Positions 33,601-35,000 of a stretch of 35,000 bases of DNA are shown in pieces. Origin of the DNA: Salpingoeca rosetta (taxonomy: Eukaryota > Opisthokonta > Choanoflagellata > Craspedida > Salpingoecidae); NCBI RefSeq assembly GCF_000188695.1, contig NW_004754920.1:477466-512465 (forward strand), read 5' to 3'. Position numbers and translations under genes: made by a program. Under the pieces are notes generated by a model. The model did not search any database, had not been told where the DNA came from, and saw only the letters and a list, made by a program, of their open reading frames with translations. How positions within the stretch are numbered: the stretch's first letter is position 1; each line of letters begins with the position of its first letter.

Positions 33601-34868
33601 CGCCAAGGAAAAGTGCGCGATGTTCTGATTGTGCTGTTCTCCTATGCGCTTTTCTTGCCCGTTGGGGCTGGTGCTGTCCTTGCGTGTCTTCATTGACCAC
33701 GGCGCGTGTGGCTCGCCACTCACGCAGCCCACACACATACACACACACTCACTAACTCACACATACACACATACACACACACTCTCTCTCCGTCTCTACT
33801 GTAGGAGCCCGAGTGTGATGTTGGCGGTGAGCGGTGCGCTGCGGGCGTCGGTGATGAGTGTCGCTGTGCAATCGCACGAGCTGCCGCTGTGGCTGGCAGA
33901 GGCCAGCCGCCTTCGCAAGATTGTCGTTGTCGTGCAGCGGCGCGCCTCTGAGCTGTCCAACTCGGCGAACGTGCCCAAGGTACCGACGGAGCTGACGAAG
34001 GATGTGCTGTTCGTCCACGCTGCGCAGGACACCAAAGCCGACAACTACTCCATTACCAACGGCTGGATCACGTATGTCATGTGCTTTTACCTTTACCCCT
34101 TGCTGTGTTGCTTGCTTGTTTGTGCGTTTCCGTTCCTTGCTCCCCGTGTGGAACAATGTGCATGCATACATGTTCTGTTTATGCGTGTGTGCGTGTGTGT
34201 GTGTGTGTCTGCGAGTTTTCAGCCTGATGTGCTTGCCTATTGTCGCCGGTGCCTGACAATTCAAACAAACACAAACACGCAAACAAACGCACGCACGCAA
34301 ACACACACGCAAACAAACGCACACACACCGTTCTGACTCGCTTGCCATTGTCTTACCACTGGTTCTTGTGTGTTTGCTGCAGGAACACGCGCGAGCGGCC
34401 ATCTGTGTCCATTGAAATTCCAGTCACGGCGCACATGCGCGGTATCGTGCTGCCCGCCAACGTCAAGTGCACCGTCATCGCCACACAGGTGATGGGATGT
34501 GATGGGACGTGATGGGACGTGACAGAGGGCGTGATGGGGATGCGCAGCAAGTAGCATGCTGTTGGCTGCGACTGGAGCACTCACACTTGGTGCTCTCGTT
34601 GCAATCGTGGGTGTTGCTCTTCTTGTTGTTCTTCTCATGTGTCCGCCTCACTGAATCGTGAATCGCATCACCGCCGCCACGTCCACAGCATGCGGACGGC
34701 ACCGTTGGCTCTGCGTCAGTTCGGCTGTCTGATATGGAGCGGGATGCAGTGGTCTCATACCTCAAGGATGTCAAATCCGAGGAAGAGGTGGAAAGCTGCA
34801 CCCGCTACCACCTCAGATACCCGCACATTACCATGGACGTGTTGCTGTTTGATGCTGCAATTGCCCAG
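15254..34868 (+). CDS. Giant protein, at least 4,653 aa, split N-terminal beta-propeller-like region; 3' end beyond window
   Basis: Coding exons: 15254-15262, 15458-15517, 15718-15906, 16289-16387, 16601-16977, 17182-17302, 17442-17550, 17802-17966, 18193-18314, 18530-18602, 18942-19049, 19268-19398, 19584-19749, 19965-21427, 21697-21858, 22081-31038, 31218-31278, 31520-32031, 32349-32516, 32761-32853, 33021-33082, 33246-33344, 33514-33612, 33805-34071, 34383-34488 and 34689-34868. All junctions are GT-AG and all phases close, with no stop in 13,959 nt. The gene is not recognised. It starts with a helical region, then short beta-rich repeats such as [31 protein letters not shown] and [14 protein letters not shown], which suggest a beta-propeller. 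Its size class resembles giant ubiquitin-ligase or scaffold proteins (BIRC6, HECTD4, UBR4, HERC1), but no catalytic domain is visible here. The 9-nt first coding exon (ATGACCAAT before GTGAGG) is the least certain part. Confidence 0.83.
15907..16196 (+). repeat. Giant-gene intron 3 with TG tract at donor and CA tract before acceptor
   Basis: TG run at 15907-15958 beginning with the donor GT itself, then CACAGA/CACGGA repeats at about 16087-16196. The intron is 15907-16288. Confidence 0.85.
16519..16598 (+). repeat. CA and A-rich tract before the acceptor of giant-gene intron 4
   Basis: CA at 16519-16534, then an A-rich stretch with 15 consecutive A at about 16544-16558 and AAAAAC repeats, then CA leading into cacacag at 16600. 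The acceptor has almost no pyrimidine tract. Confidence 0.75.
18036..18150 (+). repeat. CACCGA and CA repeats before the acceptor of giant-gene intron 8
   Basis: CACCGA hexamer copies at about 18036-18060, then CA to about 18150. The acceptor is cctgtag at 18192. Confidence 0.8.
18690..18898 (+). repeat. (GTGA)n tetranucleotide and CA tract in giant-gene intron 10
   Basis: GTGA/GTGAGTGAATGA units fill about 18690-18812, followed by unique sequence and a CA run at 18871-18898 before the acceptor tatgcag. Confidence 0.85.
19779..19811 (+). repeat. (CTG)n of about 11 units in giant-gene intron 13
   Basis: A trinucleotide run placed 29 bp after the donor of the intron 19750-19964. Confidence 0.85.
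19965..21427 (+). other. Exon 14 of the giant gene: long disordered, Lys/Glu-rich insert
   Basis: Codes for about residues 577-1064. Order: Arg/Ser-rich start with QQQQQ, a helix ([20 protein letters not shown].. [20 protein letters not shown]), then Glu/Gly/Ala/Thr-rich sequence, a near-pure Lys run with Glu spacers (about 857-880, DNA 20803-20872), and Ala/Gly/Glu repeats with three close copies of GPAEAT-type units (21250-21310). The exon ends in beta-strand-like [30 protein letters not shown], so the fold resumes at its end. Confidence 0.75.
21526..21602 (+). repeat. CA tract followed by CT tract in giant-gene intron 14
   Basis: CA at about 21528-21557, then (CT)n at 21558-21602. The CT part gives this intron a long pyrimidine tract upstream of tttgcag. 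Confidence 0.85.
22081..31038 (+). other. Exon 16 of the giant gene: one 8,958-nt exon, 2,986 codons
   Basis: Begins with propeller-like sequence ([44 protein letters not shown]), then alternates ordered and low-complexity blocks. Low complexity: Ser/Pro/Thr at about residues 1269-1355, acidic [12 protein letters not shown] at about 1527-1550, Gly/Asp repeats (24010-24060), Gln/Ala repeats (26710-26790), Lys/Asp-rich at about 2817-2847, and two long Lys/Asp/Glu/Gly tracts at about 3772-3899 and 3940-4059. Ordered helical blocks lie between, for example [39 protein letters not shown] and [12 protein letters not shown]. No known domain was assigned. The frame is open throughout with a donor GTGCGT at 31039. 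Confidence 0.85.
31303..31500 (+). repeat. GTGC/TG tract and CA tract in giant-gene intron 17
   Basis: CGTG and TG repeats at about 31303-31365 and CA-rich repeats at about 31434-31500 in the same intron (31279-31519), mutually complementary. Confidence 0.8.
32062..32347 (+). repeat. TG tract and CA tract in giant-gene intron 18
   Basis: TG-rich at 32062-32165 and CA-rich at 32233-32347, the latter running directly into the acceptor acaaag at 32348. Confidence 0.85.
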
Positions 34869-34920
34869 GTGCGCTGTGTGTACGTGTGTGTAGGGATGTG
34901 CGTGTGTCTGAGTGTGAGTG

Positions 34921-35000
34921 TGTGCGTCGATGTGTGCAGGAATGTGCGTCGATGTGTGTAGGGATGTGTGTGTGTGTGTGTGTGCGTCGATGTGTGCAGG
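34921..35000 (+). repeat. 20-bp unit repeated three times in the intron at the right edge
   Basis: Copies at 34921-34940, 34943-34962 and 34981-35000 share TGTGCGTCGATGTGTG then CAGG or TAGG. Each copy ends in an acceptor-like AG, so the next exon start cannot be fixed from this window. Confidence 0.8.

Larger units (their letters stand above)
31218..34868 (+). other. Exons 17-26 of the giant gene: ordered, mostly helical C-terminal-side segment
   Basis: Codes for about residues 4105-4653 without long low-complexity tracts. Helical blocks include [70 protein letters not shown] and [20 protein letters not shown], followed by beta-rich [13 protein letters not shown] and [20 protein letters not shown]. 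Exon 23 uses acceptor ggactgcag at 33513, not the earlier cctcacag, because only this keeps phase 2 and the downstream frame. The segment ends at a donor GTGCGC at 34869. Confidence 0.8.

Overview
The window is nuclear DNA from a eukaryote with GC-rich exons and many short GT-AG introns (mostly 140-400 bp) that are packed with (TG)n/(CA)n microsatellites. Gene content (Rab geranylgeranyltransferase beta, P5C reductase, a MARVEL-like tetraspan, a small subunit of serine palmitoyltransferase, ribokinase, a giant beta-propeller-type protein) points to a free-living unicellular eukaryote. A unicellular holozoan such as a choanoflagellate would fit, but that is an inference from gene content and intron style, not a proof. 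There is no sign of bacterial operons, ribosome binding sites, mobile elements, CRISPR, rRNA or tRNA.

Eight protein-coding genes can be built, and they alternate strand without exception. (1) 92-1340, minus: 5' part of RABGGTB, running off the left edge. (2) 1598-2749, plus: unidentified 270-aa coiled-coil protein. (3) 3326-5194, minus: pyrroline-5-carboxylate reductase, 5 exons, complete. (4) 5735-7344, plus: four-pass MARVEL-like membrane protein, 6 exons. (5) 8300-8482, minus: single-exon ssSPT, 60 aa. (6) 8714-10837, plus: protein with signal peptide, poly-Gln and leucine-rich repeats, 5 exons. (7) 11718-14661, minus: ribokinase, 11 exons found, extreme C-terminus uncertain. (8) 15254-34868 and beyond the right edge, plus: a giant gene of at least 26 coding exons and at least 4,653 codons, with a 9-nt first coding exon and one uninterrupted 8,958-nt exon.

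The layout gives four divergent pairs sharing 231-591 bp of upstream DNA and three convergent pairs whose 3' ends abut or overlap. Three of the four shared upstream regions carry a long CA/TG tract. Exon models were built by hand: every internal junction is GT-AG and every phase sums correctly, but a few small exons and weak donors (noted in the entries) need transcript support.

The products do not form one pathway. Proline synthesis, ribose phosphorylation, sphingolipid synthesis and Rab prenylation are separate housekeeping functions. The notable features are the giant gene, whose beta-propeller is apparently split by a long lysine/glutamate-rich insert, and the intron microsatellites, which repeatedly place a TG tract near the donor and a complementary CA tract near the acceptor of the same intron.
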